From NCBI GenBank assembly GCA_029907355.1, contig JARYLZ010000020.1, positions 1 to 41,042 of the forward strand: a stretch of DNA of 41,042 bases, read 5' to 3'. The first letter of the stretch is position 1, and each line of letters begins with the position of its first letter. This document shows, piece after piece, positions 34,306 through 41,042 of the stretch. Made by a program: the position numbers and the translations under genes. Under the pieces are notes generated by a model, which was given only the letters and a program-made list of their open reading frames with translations, searched no databases and had not been told where the DNA came from. This DNA is from Bacteroidota bacterium. GTDB lineage: Bacteria > Bacteroidota > Ignavibacteria > SZUA-365.

Positions 34306-37300
34306 ATGAATAGCAGCGGGCTCACATCGCTCATCGGAAAGCGGATAGCCCTCCCAGGACACTTCGACGGCCCAGTGGTTCTGGAAGACGCTCGTCTGCT
34401 CGGCTCCGACGATTCGGCAGGCTATGAGTGTCGTGTACGCCTTCCCGATGGTTCATTGGAAGAGGCTGTCATCTCGGCCGAGGAGGTGAAGGCAGTTCTC
34501 GCGCGGGGTCCAGACGTAGCGAGAGCTGAGACGCCCGTGGATGCCGAAAAGCTACGCCTTCTCATCGAATCCTCGCGGATTCGACTGGCCTACGCGCACG
34601 ACCACCAGTTTGCCGTCAGCCTTTCCGGCATCCGCACCCTGCCGCACCAGATCGAGGCCGTTTACCAGGCGATGCTTCCCCAGCCAAGACTTCGGTTCCT
34701 CCTGGCGGATGATCCCGGAGCCGGCAAGACAATCATGGCCGGTCTCCTTGTGAAAGAGATGAAACTTCGCGAAGCCATCGAGCGCATCCTCATCCTATGC
34801 CCCCCTCCTCTAACCATCCAGTGGCAGGATGAAATGCTCCGCTGGTTCGGTGAGCCTTTCGATATCATCTTCTCCGCTGTCGATCAACAACAATTAACGA
34901 ATCCCTGGGAGAAGTCCTCCCAGATCATTGCTTCCATTGATTACGCGAAACAAGAAGACGTTCGTGAACGAGTTTGGCAACAGCGGTGGGACCTCGTCAT
35001 CATCGATGAAGCCCATAAATGCTCGGCCAGGACTGCGTCAAGCGGTCAGAACCGCGAATGCAAGGTTGCCATGACGAAACGCTATGAGCTGGCATCGCGT
35101 CTCACCGCCCAAGCTGACCACGTCCTCCTGTTGACCGCAACACCCCACCATGGGGACGAGGATAAATTCGCTCATTTCCTCCGGCTCATCGATCCGGACC
35201 TTTTCCCTGAACCGCACCGTCTCGGAAAACAGGCCGCAGAAATCCGGCAAAACGTTTTTCGGCTTGGGAAAGATTCCCCATGGTGTCTACGCCGCCTCAA
35301 GGAAGACCTCAGAGACGCAAACGGCAGACGGCTCTTCCCCGACCGACATACGAGGACCGTCACGTTCCGTTTGAACAACGACGAATACGCCCTGTACAAG
35401 AGCGTTACTGCCTACATCAACGAATTCATCGCCCAGCAAACGGACCAGCGGCGCTCCTCTGCTGCATTGACGCGAACCGTTTTACAACGCCGCCTGGTAA
35501 GCTCCACCTGCGCCATCCACGAGTCGCTGAAGCGGAGGCTGAAGAAACAGGAAGAGTTTTTACAGGAACTCGAAGGCCTCACGCCAGCCCAGCGCGCCAA
35601 ACGGCTGGCTGCTCTTCAGGGCCGCATGCCTGATGTCGAGCAGGATGAGGACGATCTCGATGATGCTCTCCGTGACCAGTTGGTCAATGAGTTTACAACT
35701 GCGCTGGAGCTCGAACAATTGCGCGAGGAAATTTCGAACCTCAAGGAGCTCGTCGAGCAAGCGCGAAGGGTTCGGGAAAACGCAAGCGATTCCAAGCTGA
35801 TTGCATTGAAAAAGTGCCTCGACGAAGCTCAGTTCATGGACTTGAAGGATGGTCGGGGGAAGCTCCTGATTTTTACGGAGCACCGTGATACCTTGAATTA
35901 CGTGCGCGATAATCTGAGACGATGGGGTTTTTCCACCTGCGAAATACACGGCGGTATGAACCCCCATGAACGCAAGTACGCTCAGGAGGTCTTCAGGACG
36001 GGTACGCAGGTGTGCGTAGCGACGGAAGCCGCTGGTGAAGGGATTAACCTCCAGTTCTGTCATTTGATAATCAATTACGACATGCCCTGGAACCCGACCC
36101 GGCTGGAGCAGCGCCTCGGCCGCATCCACCGTATCGGTCAGGACCGTGATGTTTACGCTTTCAACTTCGTGGCCACGGACTCCGAGGACGGCCAGCCCAT
36201 CGTTGAAGGTCGCATTCTCCACCGCCTTTTGGAAAAGCTCGATCAGATGAAAGAGGCTCTTGAAGGCCGTGTCTTCGATGTGATCGGAGAGGTGCTATCG
36301 CTCAATAATGTGAACCTACCGGATATGCTGCGTGAAGCTGCATACGATCCCAAACGTCTCGATGAGTACCTCGATCAAATCGACCGGATTGATCCTGCCA
36401 AACTCCAAGCATATGAGGAAGCAACGGGCATTGCGCTCGCGCGCAGTCACGTGGATTTCTCTGCATTCCAGCGCCGTAACCTCGAGGTCGAGGAACGGAG
36501 GCTCATGCCGCGGTATGTGGAGGCGCAGTTCATCGCAGCGGCCCGCGAGGTGGGATTGCGTGTTGAGCCGCGGGCTGATGGTTTGTGGCGTGTCGAGCAT
36601 GTCCTTGCTGATCTCCGTTCGGAACGACTCCGCTCGATACAGAAGACCGGAAAAGCGGAATCCTCCTATCGAAAGATCACCTTTCACAAATACCACCTCG
36701 AACAGGACGCCCACGTAGACGCCGTCTTGATGGGACCAGGACATCCGCTCTATGCGGCGGTAGACGAGAAGCTCAATGAACGGTTTGCAGGTTTGATCGG
36801 AGGGATCGGTTTCTTCATCGACCCTTTGTGCAGAGATCCCTATCGTATTCATTTTTTTGAGGTATCCATCCGCGGCAAGGATTCAAAGGGGAATGCTATT
36901 CCGCTTTATGGCGAGCTCGTTGCCGTTCGGGAAGAGGGCGGGCAATACGAGATCATCCCGAGCGACATCCTGCTCAATTTTGTGGCGCATCCCCAACCGC
37001 CGCACGAGTTCGACACGATAGTACATTCTGCCAGCCTATCGAAGGCTTCTGATTTTCTAAAGAGCGATTACCAGCTTAAGTGTCGCGAACGTTGTCAGCG
37101 TGAACGACAGCATTTCGCACAGGTTTGTCGGGAATACCTGGGAAAATCGTTCAAGGTCCGAATCGATCGCGCCCAGGAGCGGGCCATGCATCTGATGGCT
37201 GAGGCCGCTACGAAACCCGAATTCAAGCTCGCCGCCGACGAGGCGCGGAAATACGTTGAGGAACTTGAGAGGCAACGCCAGGAACGCCTCGATGGTCTCA

Positions 37301-37833
37301 AACGCCTCGAGATTGCCCGGACGGGTCCGGTCAAACACGTTGGTACGGCCGTTGTCCTGACTCCAGATGCCGACACGCAGGCCCAACTTGCCGATCTGGC
37401 CGAAGAACTCGATCCAAGTATTCGCCGGGAGAGCGAGATCGCCGCCGAAGAGAAGGTTATTGAAGCACTGGTCGCAGAAGGCTTCCCCCAGGACCGTATC
37501 GAGCGGGTCGGTCATCTAAAATTGGGTTTTGACATCCGCGCTCACAAGATCGCCGATGAGACAACCGGCGAGATCTTCGTCAAGAGAGTCGAGGTCAAAG
37601 GGAGGGCACGCGGTCAGGCCATTCGCTTGACGACGAACGAGTGGTATAAAGCGGCGCAACTAGCCGAAACGTACTGGCTCTATGTGGTCTGGGACCCCTT
37701 GGGCGATTCCCCTGAAATTGTGCGTATTCATAACCCTGTTGCCAAGCTCGATCACGCCAAGAGGGAAATTGCAGCGGCGAGATTCTACGAGATTCCGGCG
37801 GAAGCGGTGGAAACCTTTCAAGAAAAGAGGTAG
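34306..37833 (+). CDS. drmD: SNF2-family helicase with DUF3883-like C-terminus (DrmD-like, class 1 DISARM)
   Basis: 1,175 residues. The helicase core has Walker A DDPGAGKT (K141), motif II DEAH (234-237), LLTATPHHG, and the second RecA domain with LLIFTEHRDTLNYV, ATEAAGEGINLQFCH and QRLGRIHRIGQ. A long coiled-coil-rich region (YVEELERQRQERLDGL) leads into a C-terminal DUF3883-like domain with GFDIRAHK (D1076) and VKRVEVKG (E1096, K1098), the D...E-x-K layout of PD-(D/E)XK folds. This architecture and the following DUF1156 methylase match class 1 DISARM, where DrmD pairs with DrmMI against phage. GAGGG precedes the ATG. An alternative is another DUF1156-associated defence set (DUF499 type); the genes to the right would decide. 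Confidence 0.85.
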   Translation: MNSSGLTSLIGKRIALPGHFDGPVVLEDARLLGSDDSAGYECRVRLPDGSLEEAVISAEEVKAVLARGPDVARAETPVDAEKLRLLIESSRIRLAYAHDHQFAVSLSGIRTLPHQIEAVYQAMLPQPRLRFLLADDPGAGKTIMAGLLVKEMKLREAIERILILCPPPLTIQWQDEMLRWFGEPFDIIFSAVDQQQLTNPWEKSSQIIASIDYAKQEDVRERVWQQRWDLVIIDEAHKCSARTASSGQNRECKVAMTKRYELASRLTAQADHVLLLTATPHHGDEDKFAHFLRLIDPDLFPEPHRLGKQAAEIRQNVFRLGKDSPWCLRRLKEDLRDANGRRLFPDRHTRTVTFRLNNDEYALYKSVTAYINEFIAQQTDQRRSSAALTRTVLQRRLVSSTCAIHESLKRRLKKQEEFLQELEGLTPAQRAKRLAALQGRMPDVEQDEDDLDDALRDQLVNEFTTALELEQLREEISNLKELVEQARRVRENASDSKLIALKKCLDEAQFMDLKDGRGKLLIFTEHRDTLNYVRDNLRRWGFSTCEIHGGMNPHERKYAQEVFRTGTQVCVATEAAGEGINLQFCHLIINYDMPWNPTRLEQRLGRIHRIGQDRDVYAFNFVATDSEDGQPIVEGRILHRLLEKLDQMKEALEGRVFDVIGEVLSLNNVNLPDMLREAAYDPKRLDEYLDQIDRIDPAKLQAYEEATGIALARSHVDFSAFQRRNLEVEERRLMPRYVEAQFIAAAREVGLRVEPRADGLWRVEHVLADLRSERLRSIQKTGKAESSYRKITFHKYHLEQDAHVDAVLMGPGHPLYAAVDEKLNERFAGLIGGIGFFIDPLCRDPYRIHFFEVSIRGKDSKGNAIPLYGELVAVREEGGQYEIIPSDILLNFVAHPQPPHEFDTIVHSASLSKASDFLKSDYQLKCRERCQRERQHFAQVCREYLGKSFKVRIDRAQERAMHLMAEAATKPEFKLAADEARKYVEELERQRQERLDGLKRLEIARTGPVKHVGTAVVLTPDADTQAQLADLAEELDPSIRRESEIAAEEKVIEALVAEGFPQDRIERVGHLKLGFDIRAHKIADETTGEIFVKRVEVKGRARGQAIRLTTNEWYKAAQLAETYWLYVVWDPLGDSPEIVRIHNPVAKLDHAKREIAAARFYEIPAEAVETFQEKR

Positions 37834-37836
37834 AAA

Positions 37837-38490
37837 ATGGCAGCTTTCGATAATTTCAGATCTATAATGAAGCGTGCCGAAACGTTAGTTGATTTGCATA
37901 AGGTGTTATGCCCACGAGGCAAACCCAAAGCAGAATATGCAGATATCTTGAGAGCAGTCATAGTTTTATCGGTATCCGCAGTAGACGGATATTTTCATGA
38001 AAAAATACCAGAAAACATTGCACGCCTAATACAGGGGAAGAGGGGCAGGAATCTTCCGGGAAAACTGATCGATGTCATAAAAGCTGAAGCGTCACACGAG
38101 AAATTGATAAGTATCATGTTTGAAAAACGCCGCTTATCGCACATTGTCAGTTTAGTTCGAAAGTCAATGAAAGAAAAAACTTACCAAGATCCTGGCAAAA
38201 TTGAAGAGGCTATCAAACTCTTAGGGATAGATAAGTTTTGGGAAAAGGTAGGACAACAATTAAATGTACAAAAAGAAAAAAAAATTAAAACATACATCCA
38301 AAGGTACATTAATCGTAGGAATGATATAGCCCATCGTGCCGATTTTGGACAAACCAAGAGGAATAAAAATAAACTTCATAATATTAATAGATCTTACGCT
38401 AATAAATGCATTGATGAAGTCAGACAATTCATCGAAGCAATAGAGTCGGTCATAGAAACTGAATTGAAAAGAATAAATACAAGAACATGA
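37837..38490 (+). CDS. HEPN-domain protein within the DISARM-type operon
   Basis: 217 residues, all-helical. A HEPN nuclease motif R-x4-H is seen at R161-N-D-I-A-H166 in YINRRNDIAHRADFG, in the expected late position; the N-terminal helix FRSIMKRAETLVDLH and LSVSAVDGYFHEKI match RiboL-PSP/MAE_28990-type HEPN domains. Such proteins are often RNases acting in abortive defence. The gene begins three bases after drmD and its stop overlaps the methylase start (ATGA), so it belongs to the operon. Its base composition differs sharply from both neighbours: line 38101-38160 has 21 G/C of 60, whereas drmD line 35581-35640 has 41. That suggests a separate acquisition. HEPN genes are not among the canonical DISARM components. 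Confidence 0.75.
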   Translation: MAAFDNFRSIMKRAETLVDLHKVLCPRGKPKAEYADILRAVIVLSVSAVDGYFHEKIPENIARLIQGKRGRNLPGKLIDVIKAEASHEKLISIMFEKRRLSHIVSLVRKSMKEKTYQDPGKIEEAIKLLGIDKFWEKVGQQLNVQKEKKIKTYIQRYINRRNDIAHRADFGQTKRNKNKLHNINRSYANKCIDEVRQFIEAIESVIETELKRINTRT

Positions 38491-41042
38491 CCGACGACCA
38501 TCGTATCATCGAAGACTTCCTCCCTATTCAACCCATCAGCGCCGAGGCGTCTCGAGAGAAATCCGTCCGAAAAGGGCATATTTCGACCCTTCACCTCTGG
38601 TGGGCGCGGCGGCCTCTGGTGGCGTGTCGAGCCGCGGTCTATGGCGCGCTTGTACCAGCGTCGCGGTTCATCCCAGAGAACGGCCCGGACAATAAAAAAC
38701 AGAGTCTGGGCAGGACCAACGCTGCCAGGTTCATCGAGCGGCTCTGCAAGTATCCGGGCAATCCAACCGTCATTAGGGAGGCCCAGAAGCACATCCTCGA
38801 AGCCCATGCTGAACGTCTGAGTGAAGAGACCGGTAAAAAGGTCACTGTCGAGGATATCGAGGAAGGTCGCGCACCACGTCCCAAAGTGCTCGATATGTTC
38901 GCGGGCGGCGGGGCCATCCCTCTGGAAGCCCTGCGCTTGGGCTGCGAGGCTTATGCCCTGGACCTCAATCCAGTGGCGCACATCATCGAGCTTTGCACAC
39001 TGGTCTATCCCCAGAAATACGGGAAGCCCGACCCGAATGCGCGCGGCATGACCGGCCCCAAAAACGCATATGGCGAAACCACCTGGGGAGGCTTGGCCGA
39101 CGAGGTCCGCTACTGGGGCGAATGGGTACTCAAAAAGGTCAAGACTGAGATCGGCGATTTATATCCCCTCATCCCCGACCCTGATTTCCATGAAAAACCA
39201 ATACGTAGCACAGGCTTTCCAGCCTGTGCTCCACAACAAGAGCTTTTCGTTACCCGTCGGAATCTTCCCCATTGGCAACTTCAAGGAAGTACCTATTTCG
39301 TCACGTTCCGCATCAAGGAAGGAACGCTTGCAGAGCCTGAGCGACAGACGGTTTTGGAAGCGATCAAGCATTTCCACGGTGAACGCTATTGGGTTCTTGC
39401 GGCTGTTGTCATGCCTGATCATGCACATGTCATTCTAAGGCCGAATCAGACTCGTTCTGGCACCGATATACGTTTAGGGAAACTGCTCCAGAGCATTAAG
39501 GGATTCTCCGCACGAGAAATCAACAAGATGCGCAGGAAAAGAGGCGCATTATGGCAGGAGGAGAGCTTCGATCGCATCATCCGAGATGAAGAAGAACTCT
39601 TGGAAAAATGGAAATACATCCGACAGAACCCTATTAAACAAGGTCTTTGCGAAAAACCGGAAGAATATCCTTTCTTATGGGAATCGTTTGAATCATTGGA
39701 ATTTGGCAATGCACAGCCTGGAAAGGCTGTGCTACCAGAAAAAACACCCGCCGGGTATTTAACCCCGATTGCCTATCTCTGGACGCGCACGGTTCGCTGT
39801 AAAAACCCCGCCTGCGGCGCGACAGTGCCGCTCGTCCGTCAAACCTGGATGTGCAAGAAGAAGGACCGCTATGTGGCGCTTAAAATGATAGCGCCCAAGG
39901 GCGAAAAGCGGGTGCGCTTCAATGTGGTGGAAAGCCGCACGGAAAAGGGCCTGGGCTTCGATCCCACGGCCTTCTCCAAGGGCGGCAACGCCACATGTCC
40001 GTTCTGCGGCACTGTGGCAGACAGCGACTATGTGAAAACTGAAGGACAGGCGAGCCGCATGGGCACGCAGATGATGGCCATTGTCTGCACGAGGCAGGGG
40101 AGGCAGGGGAAGATCTATCTTTCGGCGGACAATTACCAGGCGTTTTTGCCGGATGATGAAACGATAAAAAGGCGCATAGAGGCCCTTTGCCAGCGCAAAG
40201 ACCTGACGATGCCGAATGAGCCAATTATCACCGATGCGAAGAATAGCTGCTGGACGCACCTCTACGGTTTGACCACCTTCGGCGACCTCTTTACTCCCCG
40301 CCAGATGCTCTGCCTGATCACTTTCGCCGCGGCGGTGCGGGAGGCTTATCAAACCATGATAACCCAGGCATCGTTGGTAGCCCAGGCTTTCCAGCCTGGG
40401 CACGCACAGCCGGGGCACACACACCCTGCACACGCACAGTCGGGGCATGCACATTTGGAATATGTAAAATCGGGGCATGCACAGCCTGGAAAGGCTGTGC
40501 TACCGTATGATCTGGAAAGGGCCAAGGCGGTGGGAACATATTTAGGGGTTATAGTAAACCGATTAGCTGACTACAATTCAGCGCTATGCCATTGGCACAC
40601 AACACGTGAAATATTAGGGAACACTTTCGGCCGGCAAGCTTTGCCCATGGTATGGGATTTCGTTGAATTAGCGCCATTCGGAGATGCCTCAGGTTCTCCG
40701 CAAGGCGCTCTCGATTGGATCGTTAGTGTTGCAGAAGTACAAACCGATACCGGTCTTCCCGCCACCGTCCTCCGTGGCTCAGCTACCGCGCTCCCCTCGC
40801 CTGCTCTTAACTTCGACGCTGTTATCACCGATCCGCCGTACTACGACAACGTGCCCTACGCCGACATCTCCGATTTCTTCTATGTCTGGCTCAAACGCAC
40901 CATCGGTCATCTCTACCCTGAACACTTCGCCACCGAGGGCACACCCAAGAAGCAGGAGGCGGTAGCTGACGCCATGCGTCACGGCGGCAGCAAGGAAAAA
41001 GCCCGGCATGCCTACGAGCGGATGATGGCTCAATCCTTTGCC
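38487..41042 (+). CDS. drmMI: DUF1156/COG1743 adenine-specific DNA methylase (DrmMI-like) with in-frame RAYT insertion, 3' end outside window
   Basis: I translated the frame from 38487 to the edge and found no stop in 852 codons. The DUF1156 N-terminus is exact (FLPIQPISAEASREKSVRKG, then HISTLHLWWARRPL). The SAM motif DMFAGGGAIPLEAL (136 onward) with LDLNPVAH, the zinc ribbon CKNPACGATVPLVRQTWMC and CPFCG, and the catalytic DPPYYDN (D782) are intact. In DISARM this enzyme marks host DNA so that phage DNA is restricted. Residues about 240-416 are a REP-associated transposase and 631-672 a REP pair, both absent from ordinary members. After each insertion the family sequence resumes (GYLTPIAYLWTRTVRC; YLGVIVNRLADYNSALCHWH). 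The start overlaps the HEPN stop by four bases. Confidence 0.88.
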   Translation, partial: MTDDHRIIEDFLPIQPISAEASREKSVRKGHISTLHLWWARRPLVACRAAVYGALVPASRFIPENGPDNKKQSLGRTNAARFIERLCKYPGNPTVIREAQKHILEAHAERLSEETGKKVTVEDIEEGRAPRPKVLDMFAGGGAIPLEALRLGCEAYALDLNPVAHIIELCTLVYPQKYGKPDPNARGMTGPKNAYGETTWGGLADEVRYWGEWVLKKVKTEIGDLYPLIPDPDFHEKPIRSTGFPACAPQQELFVTRRNLPHWQLQGSTYFVTFRIKEGTLAEPERQTVLEAIKHFHGERYWVLAAVVMPDHAHVILRPNQTRSGTDIRLGKLLQSIKGFSAREINKMRRKRGALWQEESFDRIIRDEEELLEKWKYIRQNPIKQGLCEKPEEYPFLWESFESLEFGNAQPGKAVLPEKTPAGYLTPIAYLWTRTVRCKNPACGATVPLVRQTWMCKKKDRYVALKMIAPKGEKRVRFNVVESRTEKGLGFDPTAFSKGGNATCPFCGTVADSDYVKTEGQASRMGTQMMAIVCTRQGRQGKIYLSADNYQAFLPDDETIKRRIEALCQRKDLTMPNEPIITDAKNSCWTHLYGLTTFGDLFTPRQMLCLITFAAAVREAYQTMITQASLVAQAFQPGHAQPGHTHPAHAQSGHAHLEYVKSGHAQPGKAVLPYDLERAKAVGTYLGVIVNRLADYNSALCHWHTTREILGNTFGRQALPMVWDFVELAPFGDASGSPQGALDWIVSVAEVQTDTGLPATVLRGSATALPSPALNFDAVITDPPYYDNVPYADISDFFYVWLKRTIGHLYPEHFATEGTPKKQEAVADAMRHGGSKEKARHAYERMMAQSFA
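39205..39230 (+). repeat. REP hairpin, left end of RAYT element
   Basis: GTAG followed by a perfect 10-bp hairpin AGCACAGGCT-TTCC-AGCCTGTGCT. The GTAG tetranucleotide plus imperfect palindrome is the classical REP layout recognised by RAYTs. Confidence 0.85.
39711..39735 (-). repeat. REP hairpin, right end of RAYT element
   Basis: GCACAGCCT-GGAA-AGGCTGTGC followed by TAC, the reverse complement of the left REP with one compensating change in each arm. It forms the second arm of the inverted pair. Confidence 0.85.
40377..40401 (+). repeat. REP hairpin, left member of second pair
   Basis: GTAGCCCAGGCTTTCCAGCC-type REP: perfect stem GCCCAGGCT / AGCCTGGGC around TTCC. It carries a compensated A-to-C change relative to the REP at 39205, so both arms changed together. 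Confidence 0.85.
40402..40478 (+). repeat. Short degenerate direct repeats between paired REPs
   Basis: The spacer between the paired REPs repeats the unit CACGCACAG[C/T]CGGGGCA at least twice, with a third partial copy (TCGGGGCATGCACAG) running into the right REP. In frame it encodes a His/Pro/Gly/Ala-rich linker. Confidence 0.6.
40479..40503 (-). repeat. REP hairpin, right member of second pair
   Basis: Identical in sequence to the REP at 39711-39735 over the hairpin and TAC. With the REP at 40377 it makes an inverted pair (a BIME-like unit) without a transposase. Confidence 0.85.

Larger units (their letters stand above)
39205..39735 (+). mobile_element. RAYT (REP-associated tyrosine transposase) with flanking REPs, inserted in the methylase
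   Basis: 531 bases (exactly 177 codons) bounded by inverted REP sequences. Between them lies a complete Y1/RAYT domain: RRNLPHWQLQGSTYFVTFR, the HUH motif MPDHAHVIL (H312, H314 of the fusion), ALWQEESFDRIIRDEEELLEKWKYIRQNPIKQGL with the catalytic Tyr at 377. All catalytic residues are intact. In its frame there is no ATG, GTG or TTG upstream of the RRNLPHW motif, so it can be made only by translation through the methylase. Confidence 0.9.

Noticed and set aside
39759-40478. 239-codon minus-strand frame with Cys/Arg/Leu repeats
   Set aside because: It runs antisense to the methylase and its repeats come from the REP spacer.
40402-40478. CRISPR-like short repeats
   Set aside because: The units are short and degenerate, have no regular spacers, and lie between two REPs within an open frame.

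Overview
The window is a GC-rich bacterial chromosome segment, most likely from the Bacteroidota/Chlorobiota (FCB) assemblage. Two secreted proteins (17265-20513 and 20591-22903) end in type IX secretion sorting domains, the F1 beta and epsilon subunits form a detached atpD-atpC pair, and a small protein (32432-32614) resembles the Bacteroidota ribosomal protein bL38 (DUF4295). Clear Shine-Dalgarno motifs precede many starts, which argues for a Chlorobi/Ignavibacteria/Kapabacteria-like lineage rather than Bacteroidia, where SD motifs are rare. This placement is inference.

Positions 1-33.6 kb are host core and envelope functions, mostly on the minus strand: a parvulin-type lipoprotein (cut by the left edge), RdgB, a polysaccharide deacetylase, RlpA, ManC, atpD-atpC, a secreted GH13-fold protein that has lost its catalytic residues, a NikR-controlled TonB-dependent receptor with a legible promoter and operator, tRNA-Leu(CAA), two large membrane proteins with C-terminal TPR-like regions, two T9SS cargo proteins, a stand-alone SpoT-type HD protein, an outer-membrane barrel, an ornithine cyclodeaminase-family enzyme, a degenerate Y1 transposase, an unknown lipoprotein, and a compact ribosomal operon (bL38-like, L31, S18, L28) followed by tRNA-Ser(GCT).

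Past tRNA-Ser the composition changes: about 650 bases of AT-richer, apparently non-coding DNA lead into the start of an antiphage operon that runs off the right edge. It encodes an SNF2 helicase with a C-terminal DUF3883-like domain (DrmD-like), a small AT-rich HEPN-domain gene, and a DUF1156/COG1743 adenine methylase (DrmMI-like). This is the opening of a class 1 DISARM-type system; drmA, drmB and drmC would lie beyond the window.

The most striking observation is in the methylase. Its frame is open from 38487 to the window edge (852 codons), yet it contains a complete REP-associated tyrosine transposase (RAYT) with its two inverted REP hairpins, inserted in frame, and about 640 bases later a second in-frame REP pair without a transposase. 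The methylase motifs on both sides are intact and the RAYT has no start codon of its own, so the transposase can be made only as an internal domain of the defence methylase. With the HEPN gene between helicase and methylase, this is the part of the window most likely to be undescribed.
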